DNA of 64,000 nt from positions 105,965,741 through 106,029,740 of the forward strand of contig CM041465.1 of the NCBI GenBank assembly GCA_023213395.1, given 5' to 3'. The translations under genes and the position numbers were made by a program. The stretch comes from Cycas panzhihuaensis (Eukaryota; Cycadophyta). The notes under the pieces are model-generated. The model ran no database searches. It was not told the DNA's origin and saw nothing but the letters and a program-made list of their open reading frames with translations. This document shows positions 34,158-44,796 of this stretch, piece by piece (positions within the stretch are counted from its first letter, which is position 1; the number at the start of each line of letters is the position of its first letter).

Positions 34158-36783
34158 TGAAATGCTTCCCGCAAGGTGATCTCCTACGTTTAGCAAGATA
34201 TGTCTATATAAAACTGAGTCGAGTTGATTGGTAAGGAATCACCATACAGGGTGTCCTTGCACTGAAGCATGGATTCAGGACCTGCAATGGTGCTTAATTG
34301 CTTCTAGGTGATCTTAGGGAAGGGACGCAAAGTGAGGCCTTGGGTCGTCCTAAAAGGTGAGGCCCTCCTACCCCTTGGATGGTTGAGAAGAGGAAGAAGG
34401 GACCTAAGAAGTTGCGTCTTCTCAAAGAAGAGAGAAGGCAACATGTAGGTGGGGTGTGCGTAGTATAATATCTACGTATAAGCTAGTCAAAAGAGTGGGG
34501 GGTGAGTAGCTCACACCCAAAGGAAACTATCTATATGCAACAAAACAACTATGAAGAAAATAAACATGCAAATACACATATGTGTTCCTTCCCCTTTTCT
34601 ATTTCCTACATATCTTTAATGTGCAAACGTATGCATGGAAACAATGCTATAGGAAAGGAACAAAAGGGAAAAGGAGGAATACTTAGATCCGGTGCTCGAA
34701 TGGAGCGTTGTGATTCCCATTGCTTTACGCGCCTTCCCGCTCCACTTGTCACATAGGTGAGACCAGCCGGTGATGGTTGCCATGAGTAGTCGAAGGGGGC
34801 TAACTTACCTCCCCAAAAGTATACGAAAGAAGTAAAGCAAAGTAAAGCGGCAATAAAGGGAAACAAAGAAAAGCAACTAATAAGAGACTAACCTGTTAAC
34901 CGACTTGTCTCATGTGTATCTCCACAATCGCGAAACCTGTCAGTCAAACATATAAGTTTCTCCCTCTTAGAAGAGGGGATACAAAATATATCTATTATAT
35001 ATGCATAAATATAGAAGTGTTGAAATCAAACCAATTCATGAACACGTGCACATTATTCTAAAGAAAACTCTAAACAATACTCCAATAAGCAACCACATCA
35101 ACTGGTACCCAAAACAAAGGAGTTAGCCTCAGAATGGCTAGCTCACCCATGAAAATCCCCACGTGGCCTCAGGAAGGAGAAATGAACTATAATGATTGCA
35201 TAGGGCAAGCAAAAGAGGGGGAAACTAGCGGGATAACGTGCAAGCACACCCAAAGGACGAGGTGCTATGAGCATCAAATCATCCAGTCAGGATGGGCTGC
35301 GGGTTATGAACCAACAAGGAGTGGTTTTGGGGGTTATGCAGTGCCTAAAACAAGCAAACGTAAATCTGAAACCAGCATGTCAAGGGGCTGCTAATGCTAA
35401 TTTAGATTTGAAGATAGGCTTCCAAGTCCCTAGCCCAGCTTCAAGGGAGGCAAGAAGGTGCAAGAGGAAAGAAAAGAAGGGTTTGGACCCTTGGGGAGAA
35501 GAACAACAAGGGGGACTAGCCCTTCCTTCCTCCCTCCACTTTTCTTTGTGTCACCCCCTTTGCACAGCCACCTTAAAGCAGGCTTGCAGGAGTAAGAAGG
35601 GAAGCACTATAATACAAGGTGCAAAGAGCTAGTGCTAAAATAAGTACAGAGTCACAGAAAGTAAATAAACCAAGCACTTATTCATAAAAAAGTAAGGAAA
35701 GAGCATGAATCTTAAGGCAAATATTGAGGGGTACCTTATAGTAGAGAATAAGAGTTTATTTCTACTAGAAAACAGCAGAAAGAACCTGGATTTAGTAGGG
35801 TTTGAAGGCTGGTTTTGGAGGAGAGGCCACTGTGAGAAACACCACTATGATTTGGGACCTTGGAGCTTTCTTCTTGGAGAATCCTATGAATGCTCTTCTT
35901 TCCACCATGTAAACTTGCAAGAGGAGGCCTGAACTACTGGTGCTGAGCCTAAGATGCAGCAATAATCTCTGCAGGAAGAGTAGCAGTTGAAGAGTGTGCC
36001 TGTTTGTAGTAGGTGAAGGAGAGCTGTAGGAGTTGCATCCAAAAAAAAAAAAAATGAAGGAAGAAGAGACCAGAATGATTGACTTTTTGGTTTTTATCTT
36101 CTACTGACCCTAAGTGAATGTTGAGAGTCATGGAGAAGTCAAAATGCATGGGCGCCATGTGGCAGTTCCACGAAAAGAGTAGGAACTGCTACGTCTGATT
36201 TAAAAAACTTTTTTGAATAGTCGTACCGCGGTAAACATCGCGGTACCGCGGCAAATATCGCAGTACCACTAAGTTTACAGTGGTATAGGCCTGTAGGCAA
36301 GAATCAAGACAGAAATAGGGTCTGGAGCTAAATAGGTGGTATGTTAGGGCTGAACAAGCTGGGAATTAGTACCCAGATGACTGACAAGTGGTTAGAAAAG
36401 AGGAACGAGTCTCAACCGGGGATTCCATCATACTTGGAAGATGAATCAAAGTATAGGTAGAATGTTGTCAAGGGCGAGATGCGACTGACTAGGGTGTCCT
36501 GAGGGCCATGTAGATGATGTGGGTGGCTAAGTGTCATATGGGGTGTAGCACTTGCTGAGGAGTGGTCCCACTATGGGTCGTCATAAGCTGAGTGGCATGC
36601 GGTAGGCACATGCAGTTTGATCAAGCAAGAAAGCAATGCAATCATGCGAATGACAGGCAAGCATGCATCAGGTAGTCTATTAAGCAACCTCAGTCAAACA
36701 AGAGTGGGGATGGGAGCAAGAACATATACCTGAGCTTACCTGAGTCGATGCATCCCGAGTCCATTCCCGGTAGCTGGGAAACA
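34158..36783 (-). mobile_element. Element B: 5' LTR (2,626 bp)
   Basis: TGAAATGC ... GGGAAACA, paired with 12,701-15,327. It contains the best preserved GGTACCGC palindrome cluster (36,221-36,291). The TATTC flank begins at 36,784. On the minus strand an AT-rich tract near 34,980-35,005 is a candidate TATA region. Confidence 0.85.
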
Positions 36784-39126
36784 TATTCTATGCGCACTCA
36801 AGCATGCATACTAAGGTGATTTCCAACTATGGGGCGCTTTCAGTTTAGGTAAAAAAAAGGGGGAGGTACGATTCCTATTATATCCCTTTTCCTATAAAAG
36901 CAACCCTGTAGCACACATATATAAGGTGGATGCAAATAAATTGGTTTGTTATCCTTTTTATCTTTCTGTGACTTATTATGCAAAGAAAACAGATGTCTAA
37001 TAAAAGAACAAAAAGAAAGAGGTGGAGGAAGGGATATGATGCATACCCAGAAAGTGACGCAGTTGATGGGGACCTTCACTCATATGCCACCATGCCCTCC
37101 TATCCTGAGTCAATGTGCAGCCATAGTTAGAGTGAAAGTAGAGTGGAGGCTTCCTTACCTTTCTCGTGTAAAGGAAGAAACAAAGCAGGAAAGTAAAGAG
37201 AGCCAAAGACCATACAAGAGAGCAGAAAATGAAGGAAGAAAGAAGAACAAGGACTTAGTTGGATTAGTGCATTCTTTCCCTTCAAAAATGCTGCTGCAAA
37301 CCTACAATCATAAAGGGTTTTCCCTTCCAAGTAGGGGCTACCAAGATGCACGATAATATATGTATAATGATACGAAATAAATGCTAAAGTTTGGCACTTT
37401 AAGTTAGTGAAACAACTACTCAAATCAACTCTGCTCTGCTTTAAGAAAATAGTGTACACCGAGCAAGAAAGAAAGGTTAGCCTCAGGATGGAAAAACCTC
37501 CCACAAGTGGACCTCCACGCAGCCTCAGAATGTAAAAGTATAGTGGCTATATGACAGACTATGAGCAACAAACAAGCATGGGAATGAATATTATAGGATA
37601 TGGAAGAGATGCCTAAGTAGTAGAGACGCTATGGGCAGTGAATCGCCACGCCAGCCTTACCAAGGGTCCAAATGGATACTAGATGATGCTTAGGGCTTAA
37701 AGAGGGCCCAAAGGGAGAGCGTGCAGGCCTATAACCAGTGTAGCAAGGGCTACTTATGCTAATATCCAGTGCAGGCTTGGGTCTCACCAACTCTTGGTTT
37801 GCTCAAGGGAAGCACGGGCACAAGAGAGAAAGGATGGGAAGGGATTTGCCCTTGGGGATTAGGCTAAAAAGGGATAGATCTCGTCTTAACTCCCTTCACC
37901 TAGTCTTTATGGACCCTCTCCTGTAGCTTTCTTGAGAGAGACCAGTGGAGAATAGGAGAAATCTTGAGGGAATAAAGCCAAAAATGGGAGAAATATTCCC
38001 TATTTACAACAAAAACACTAAAAGAGAGGATAATATACTTTTAGATAAGTTTCAATGGAATAAATATGTGCTGAAATCTAAAACCAAGGCAAGGGGTACC
38101 TGCTGGGCTGTGTTAGGGGTGGATCTACCCCTACAAATAGTGAAAGAAGGTAGATCCTACAGGGTCTGCAGGGTACCTCACAAGGTGGAGTTGCAGGAGA
38201 TACTTACTGGATGAAAACAGAAGAATAAGCATGGAGATCCACTTGGAGATGCTGGATGAAGAGTCCTCTGCCATGTAACAGAGCTGTTGTAGGCGAATCC
38301 TGGGCTGGAATGGCAGAAAACTCCAGCGTTGTAGGTGTACCTGTAAAAAGAGAGGAAGAGAGAGAGTAGAACAACAGTAGTAGGAAGTGTTATTAGAGAG
38401 CTAAGAGAGGTAAAATGAGGTCTTTTTCAGGATATATACCCATCCTAACCCTAATCTAGTGATTAGGGTTTGGGTAGGGCTAACTTGGTAACTTATCCAT
38501 GTGGCAGTTCCACAAAAAGAGCCAGAATTGCCATGGCAGATAAAAAAAATAGTGAGCAACAGCTGCATTGTAGTAAACTTCACGGTACCATAGTAAACTT
38601 CACGGTACCATTAAGTTTATAGCAGTGTGAGATCAGAATGCTAAAATAGAAATGGTAAGGGTCCCAAGAGTCCTAAATGGAGATGCGCTAGGTCTAGGAG
38701 GGCTGGCCCTCCTGTCTAGGAGGCTAGGGACAGTCTGGGTGACATGTAGGCTAGACCAAATAAGATATTAGGAGCTAGGATTCCTAGAAGTGCTATGAAA
38801 GAGTACAAGATCAAGGTGTGAGTGGATCACACGAGCTAAGTAAGGCTTGAGGCAATGTGGATGTGGCACGTGGTGTTGTGGAGTGCCATGGGGATGCCTA
38901 CCTTGCAGAGAGGCAGGTCCCGCGGGTCGTCATAGGCTAAAAAGGTGGAGAGCAACATGATCAAGAAATAGGTGTGAGGTGGTCACTCAAATATCACAGG
39001 CAATCATGCAATGGGGCGATACTTCTATCTACCTTTCCAAAGAGACAATAAAGGCAAAAAGGAAGAAGTATACCTATGCTTACCTGAGTCGATCTATCCA
39101 TACCCATTCCTGATAGCTATGAAACA
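36784..39126 (-). mobile_element. Element D: 5' LTR, outer part
   Basis: Continues the LTR interrupted at 12,700. It includes the AGCCTCAGGATGG block near 37,478, the decayed palindrome cluster at 38,563-38,631, and the end GCTATGAAACA at 39,126, where family similarity stops. Joined length is about 2.86 kb. The frames within show no product. Next flank is GTATG. Confidence 0.75.
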
Positions 39127-40795
39127 GTATGCAAGGTCACCTTAACTAGAGGATCATTTTTGTCTTCTAAAGAAACTTCAAATTCAACCTATAATAGTGA
39201 GTTTTAGCTGTGATAAAATGGTAAAATTTTTAGATAAGTAATTTAAGCCCCTTTTGCCAATGAAATCTTTTAATTATTAGTTTAAAATATGAAAGTTTTA
39301 TTAAGGGATATGGTATATTTATGTATTAGGATCAGTTTAAGATAAATCTCATCAAATTTCATCCACTGGTTAGTGAGATCTATGCAGGTTTCTCACAGTT
39401 GTTGATTTTACCTACTCAACCCCACAAAGGATATTGCAAGGAAATTTTGGGTAACTTTTTGGAAGATTTTGCAGATGGTTTAGAAGGGAAAGTTAATGTA
39501 CATGTCAAAATTCAACTTTTGACATATTGAAGTTTAGATTCAGAGATAGTGGATCTGGCAGGATTTTGCTTTTGTGTTTTTTCGAGTAGAAAATTTTTTG
39601 TGCCTTTTTAGAAATTTGACTTTACAACTCTATTAGAAATGATATTCTTAACACTCTTTTCTTCTATTATAAATTTAGATTTTATAATTTAGGCATTCAT
39701 ATTTGTAGTTTTTTAAAAATTTACTCATTTATATTATTTATAAATTTTATGAAAAAATCACAAAATAGGGCAAAATAACATGCATATAGATTTAGAAAAA
39801 TCAGCATTTTAGTGGAAAATTGATCTAGTTTTTAGCCCATTATGGATTTTGTATCAAAACTTCTCAAAACATATTTAGAAACATTATACTAAAGCATGAG
39901 AAACCTTGGATTGGAAGCAACATCTGGTTCTCCTGCTAAATCTAGCATGCATTTTCTATTTGCACACATAGCATAAAGCATCATATAAAGCAATAACAAT
40001 AATAAAGAAAGCATGAAAATCAAGCAAGTACATTTAACAACTTTCCATTTTAGTTTTTAGTTATACAAAAACATCTTACACTATTCCTAAAAGGAATCTC
40101 ATTCGTATGATCTATACCGGTAGTTCTTGACTTGTGCGCACACTCACCTTGGTTGAAATAGACCAAGGTTGGCCGAAGTCCAAGCCTTAAGGGAGATATG
40201 AGTTTTATACTAGGTATGGTCTTAACCAAAATAGTGATGGAGAGACAGGTTAGCCATATATATGGCCTCCAATCAGGGATAATCTTGATAACTGCCTAAG
40301 AAAACTGAAAACCTTAATGCAAGATTAAAATTAACCCAGTCTAATATCCATCATAGCGGTGGGATATGTAGTACCATTTGACTCTTCAGAGGAGGTATAT
40401 AACTATTCATTGGTGAACTGGGTGAGGATCGAGTACAGGCTCTCTTGTGACTTAGATTTCATCACCAAGCGCAGGTGCAGGTATTACGAGTGAAGGCCTT
40501 AATCGTATACTAGAATCCTTAGGCATCGAAACCTTAGCCACATTTGGACATAAGTGAGAGGTTAGTGACATGACACATCACCACTCTTTACTAGATCTAC
40601 ATTAGGCCTTATTCTTGCATCATTGCTTATACTCATAGTTGTTGAAAAATACTTAATCATTACTTACTTCTCATCATAGCATTCATTTCTACATCCCTGC
40701 TGCGCCAGGTGTATTAGCCACATGTGTGAGTGGCACATACTTATATCATCTCTTCTACTTCTTCATTATCATCATATCATCTCAATTCAAGCAGA
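39127..40795. other. AT-rich non-coding stretch between elements D and E6
   Basis: No domain, primer site or paired LTR recognised. 39,150-40,080 is very AT-rich; 40,090-40,760 is less so and may be an old LTR fragment. No ORF above 60 codons carries recognisable sequence. Confidence 0.5.
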
Positions 40796-41760
40796 ATGTT
40801 AATTGTATATTGAAAGGCAAAGAAAATTGGGATCTATGGTACACTGGAGTTAAAAATGTTGCAAAGTATAAAGGCCTTTAGAGAGCCCACTTATAGCCAA
40901 ACTACAATAGGAAATACATGATGAAAATATTCATGCAAGAATTCTATTGATCACTGATCACTCATTGCATAACTTAATTAATAAAGAGCAACATGATACA
41001 GCCTGGAAGGTCTTTGAAGTTCTCAATAAGAACTTTAATACCAAATCAAATTTAGAATTTGTTCATCTTATTATGAAAATGAACAAATTAAAAATGCAGA
41101 AGGGACAAGCTCATGAGATAATAAATCTCCTTCGACTAATCGAATAGGCAATTAATAAAGATCTTAAGACCGAATGTATCACTTGGGCATTCTTGATCTA
41201 GTCATGTCTACATATTCTTAATTATAAAAATTTGCTTGGAAGTCTTCAATCTAGTGGAACATTGAAGACACTCAACTTTGAAGCACTTGCTAATAAGTTC
41301 ATAGAATTTGACAAGACCTTTGATACAAACTTTGTAGCCTTTGACTCTCTTCCAGATGCAGCCTTTGAGGTAGAAGAAGAAGTTTGCTATACAAGAAATC
41401 AAGGTCCCTCTCATGGTAGAGGAAATAACCAAGTAAGAGGAAGAGGAAGAAACATGGGAAATCATCCACAAGGTCAATCAAATCCTTAGTTACAACCTTG
41501 ACAGTCTCAAGGCCAAGGGCCACCTCAACAAAGAGAAAGACAGTCAAGCCAAACTAGTACCTCTTCAGGGACTGGTAATCAAACTATTATGTATGATTAG
41601 TGTAACCGTAAAGGACACTTAGTAAAAGACTGCAGAATCGGCACTTATAAGTTGGCCAAGTTTTAACTAAAACATGGAGCTCACAATGTTGAAGAAACTT
41701 GTGAAGAATCCTTTAGTGGTGCAAGTTTTGTACAAGCACACATTTAAAAAATTAAGGGAT
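40796..41760 (+). pseudogene. Element E6: gag (broken)
   Basis: Copia Gag of the type beginning LKGKENWDLWYTGVKNV. A helical segment around 40,947-41,147 (EQHDTAWKVFEVLNKNF), a region with LANKFIEFDKTFDTNFVAF, then an Arg/Gly-rich GRGNNQVRGRGRN stretch near 41,430. The knuckle near 41,600-41,640 reads YD-stop-CNRKGHLVKDC, in which the first Cys is Tyr (G-to-A). Several stops and shifts. Confidence 0.7.
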
Positions 41761-41879
41761 CTTCAACATCAAAAGCCATTGACCAACCAAAGAGATACTT
41801 TGAACCTCGATGTAGATATATCACTTGTAAATTCCCTTTACCAATGCTAAGCCCTATTAGAATTATCAATAGTATGGCT

Positions 41880-43260
41880 TCAATCGATGGATAGTGGATC
41901 ATGGACATAGGAGCAACTCAACATATGATATGCAATCACAGTCTATATCAGACATTTGACTCGAATATTCAAGGAGTTATTCACATGGCTGATAAATCAC
42001 AACAACATGTTGAAGGAATTGGTAACATTTGCCCGAAACTCCTAGGCCTAGAAGATTTTACATTGCTTGATGTCTTATACATACCCAATCTTAAACAAAG
42101 CCTACTCTCCTTATCCACACTTGTCTCTCATGGATTTGATCTGAGTGTAACCGCAAATGACCAGACTCTCCAAGTCATTCACCCTCCAACTAATCAAGTA
42201 TTTTGACTGGATATCTCTCTAGCAAACTCTTTCGACTGAATGACTCTCTATCTTCTGAAGCTCAATGTCCCCAAAGCCCTTATGTTGATGAAGAATTAGT
42301 ATTTAATTCCATCTTGACCCATCCAACATTGTTGCCAGAAGCTCTTTGGCATGCTCGCATAGGCCATGTTCATATTGATAGACTTAGAGATCTTTCTAAC
42401 ACTTTTATAAATCTTCTAAAGTTCTCCTCTAAGCCCTTTAAATGTGAAGCTTGTATCATTGCCAAATCTCATTGATAACCCTTTTCTAAAAGTCAGTGGA
42501 AATTGAGCCATCCATTATAATTGGTATATTTTGATTTGTGTAGGTCAATGCCCATTTTTTCACTAAAAGGTAAATTATATTACATCTCTTTCATTGATGA
42601 TTTCACTAGAAAAGTATGGGTAGCTTTTCTACACAAGAAAGATAAAGCCTTTCATGTATTCAAAGAATTCAAAGCCTTCACTGAAAAAGAGTTAGGTTAT
42701 TAGCTCAAATGTCTTCAAACTGATAATGGTGGTGAATATACCTCAGATGAGTTTCAAAGCTACCTTTGAGACAATGGCATCAAGCATCAAATAACATTAG
42801 CAGGTACCCCACAGTAAAATGGAGTTACCGAGCGTATGAACAGAATAATCATAAACATGGCTCGAGCTATGTTGATATACAAAAATATACCTGTCTACCT
42901 ATGGGCCAAAGCTATATAGATAGTTATTTATTATATCAATGTTGTTATCCCATCAAAGGAAGTACAATCACCTAATGAAAAGTAGTCAGGACAAGCCCCC
43001 ATTGTTCACCACTTCAAAATTTTTGGCTCTACATGCTATGCCCACATTCTAGATATAGATCGAAATAAACTCCAGCCAAGGGTACTTAAAGGCATCTTTG
43101 TTGGATACCCTATGGATAAGAAAGGGTATAAGGTATTCATACCTTCACAACGAAAAATTATCATTACAAAAGATATTATTTTTATAGAGATAGAGGATTA
43201 GTTACTTAAATTAGACTCTAAAGTACCCTCATGCTGCTATAATAATGTTATCAAGTATGA
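41880..43260 (+). pseudogene. Element E6: protease and integrase (broken)
   Basis: Copia protease with WIMDIGATQHMICNHS (DIGA for DSGA) at about 41,895 and a GVIHMADKSQ flap. Integrase has the HHCC part (ALWHARIGHVHIDRL ... CEACIIAKSH). Its acidic triad is in VYFDLCRSMP, LQTDNGGEYTSDEF and GVTERMNRIIINM, then YLWAKAI and a C-terminal FVGYPMDKKGYKVF near 43,100. Copia order (integrase before RT) holds. Frames change several times. Confidence 0.8.
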
Positions 43261-43299
43261 TGTTAAGATTCTAAAATTTGGGAGGGGGGGGGGATAGAT

Positions 43300-43995
43300 A
43301 TAAATTACTCTAAATATTGGAATCTGACAATAGATCCTTGGAGGATACAAGTTGTGAATCTGAACCGATGAGTGCACATCCAACACCATCCTTTGAAGAT
43401 AACAGAGTTGACAAAGGCAAAACCATTATAGAAGAACCATCCTCTTCTCCTTCAGTTGACAAAGACAAAATAGTGGTAGAAGGACCATCTTCTTTAGACA
43501 CATCAACATCCTCCTCACAAAATAATCATTTTAATAAACAAGATGAGAACCAAGAAGTTGAGGAAATGAGGGCTTCATTCATAACTTGAGGAGATAAAGA
43601 TACATGAAGATCTATGTCTAGGTATATAAGGTTTCTTGGAATAACACTAATATCATGGAGATCTAGATGGCAGAAGACAGTTATAGATTCAACTGTTGAA
43701 GTTAAATACATTGCTGCTTCTGAGACTAGCAAGGAGGTGATATGGATTAGAAAATTATTAGAAACATTGAATATCACCTAAACAAGTCTTAATAGTCTTC
43801 ATGTAGATAATCAATTAGCAATCTACATGGCAAAAAAATCTTGTATTTTACGATCATACCAAACATATAAGTACGAAAGTCCACATGATTAGAGCACTTA
43901 TTTATGACGATATAATTCAACTAGAATACTACCCTACAATATATCAAGTGCTCGATATCTTCACCAAACTACTACAAAAGGTGAAGTTTAAATAG
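43300..43995 (+). pseudogene. Element E6: linker and copia RNase H, RT absent
   Basis: A linker with repeated VDKGKTIIEEPSSSPSVDKD motifs (43,317-43,589) is followed directly by the RNase H end of copia pol: ISWRSR near 43,660, VEVKYIAASETSKEVIW, LHVDNQLAIYMAKKS and a decayed C-terminus to 43,995. The roughly 700-800 bp expected for RT are missing between about 43,590 and 43,607. Confidence 0.72.
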
Positions 43996-44484
43996 TTCTG
44001 AAGGTAGATCAGCCTTAGCGCCTCCATCTTCGACCAATCAATGAAGATGGCAACATGATCATCATACTATATTCTCTTCATGAAAACCCCTTGTGGGTGT
44101 GGAAGAATAAGAGTAAGTCTCTATTCTATCCTCTTTGTGAAAACCCCATGTGGGCACAAAAGGATAAAGGTTGTACTAGTTTTAGAAAATTAGAACCTAT
44201 GAAAACCCAAAAGGGCATAGGAGATGATTAAACGGTATATGGAGACTTAGAAGATTAAGCTACACATTTAAATTTATTAGTTATTAGGCTATATCAAAGA
44301 GCCACTTTAGCCATTTTGATTTATAAAAGGGGCTATAGATCTTAGAAAGTTCATAGGTTTTTATTCCCCATGAGGGTTTTCCCACAAAAGTATCATTTAG
44401 GATTTTAATGTAATAATGAGGCTGAAATGAAGACCTCATAGAATAGATTTTCTCAAAAATGACCTTCCACCATTAAGGGGGGAT
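43996..44484 (+). mobile_element. Element E6: 3' untranslated region and polypurine tract
   Basis: Non-coding. It has three imperfect repeats of TGAAAACCCC(T/A)TGTGGG at about 44,078, 44,138 and 44,195. It ends in AAGGGGGGA, the purine tract that defines the start of the 3' LTR. Confidence 0.65.
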
Positions 44485-44796
44485 TAAAAGAGTTTAATAT
44501 ATCAAGGTCATTTATGTAGATTAATTATATAACCTTAGGATATATTGATTAGCATTAGTCTCTTAATGAAATGCACTTTATGTGCATTTTGATGTAATTT
44601 TAGGTTCATGTCATTAGGCGAGAAAATCTTAACCCTAATGCTTACCCTCAATAATAAAAGGTGAAATATCAAGGAGGGAGTAATTATTCATTCTCAACTC
44701 CAAGCTTGCTCTCATATCTTGTTTCATCTCTTTTTCATTCTCCATTGCCATTGTGTGCATGTGAGTGATTTATTTCCTAGATCCATCATTTCTTCA
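44485..44796 (+). mobile_element. Element E6: presumed 3' LTR (about 312 bp)
   Basis: Placed between the purine tract and the point where E7's integrase frame becomes recognisable (44,797). It ends CTTCTTCA, a common copia LTR end. Flank ATAGC would be the target duplication. No partner LTR was found in the window. Confidence 0.5.

Larger units (their letters stand above)
12701..36783 (-). mobile_element. Element B: non-autonomous Tat-like retrotransposon with 2.63-kb LTRs
   Basis: B is bounded by two long similar LTRs (12,701-15,327 and 34,158-36,783) with flanks CATTC/TATTC. Its internal part is 15,328-34,157, minus element C (16,350-26,994). In minus sense it reads primer site, gag, protease, a collapsed pol region (about 30,476-30,900), a 3' region with an antisense spliced gene, an RNase H relic, and a purine tract. 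The RT, RNase H and integrase present in D (about 4,755-8,400) are missing, so movement would have needed D-like helpers. B is 24.1 kb with C, or about 13.4 kb without it. Confidence 0.82.
4071..39126 (-). mobile_element. Element D: Tat-like Ty3/gypsy retrotransposon, split by nested insertions
   Basis: D runs right to left as 5' LTR (39,126-36,784, then 12,700-12,175), primer site, gag, protease, RT, RNase H, integrase and 3' region. Its own sequence is 4,071-12,700 and 36,784-39,126. Element B (12,701-36,783) occupies the gap, and the flanks CATTC (12,696-12,700) and TATTC (36,784-36,788) are its target duplication with one C/T change. The 3' LTR of D must lie left of the window, beyond Y and Z. 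All coding domains carry stops or frameshifts. Non-chromoviral protease and integrase motifs plus a tRNA-Arg-like primer site favour the Tat lineage. Confidence 0.75.
40796..44796 (+). mobile_element. Element E6: Ty1/copia retrotransposon without RT
   Basis: Plus-strand copia relic: gag (40,796-41,750), protease (41,880-42,200), integrase (42,203-43,260), a Ser/Glu-rich linker (43,300-43,590), then RNase H (43,607-43,995). RT is missing altogether. Purine tract AAGGGGGGA at 44,475-44,483 precedes a presumed 3' LTR (44,485-44,796). The LTR's first bases read TA, not TG, one G-to-A change. The LTR end CTTCTTCA abuts E7's integrase. No 5' LTR was found, so the 5' side is truncated. Confidence 0.7.

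Noticed and set aside
34240-34300. Possible tRNA-like sequence (GGACCTGCAATGGTGC) in the LTRs
   Set aside because: No cloverleaf could be built; the block is part of the LTR repeated in all family members.
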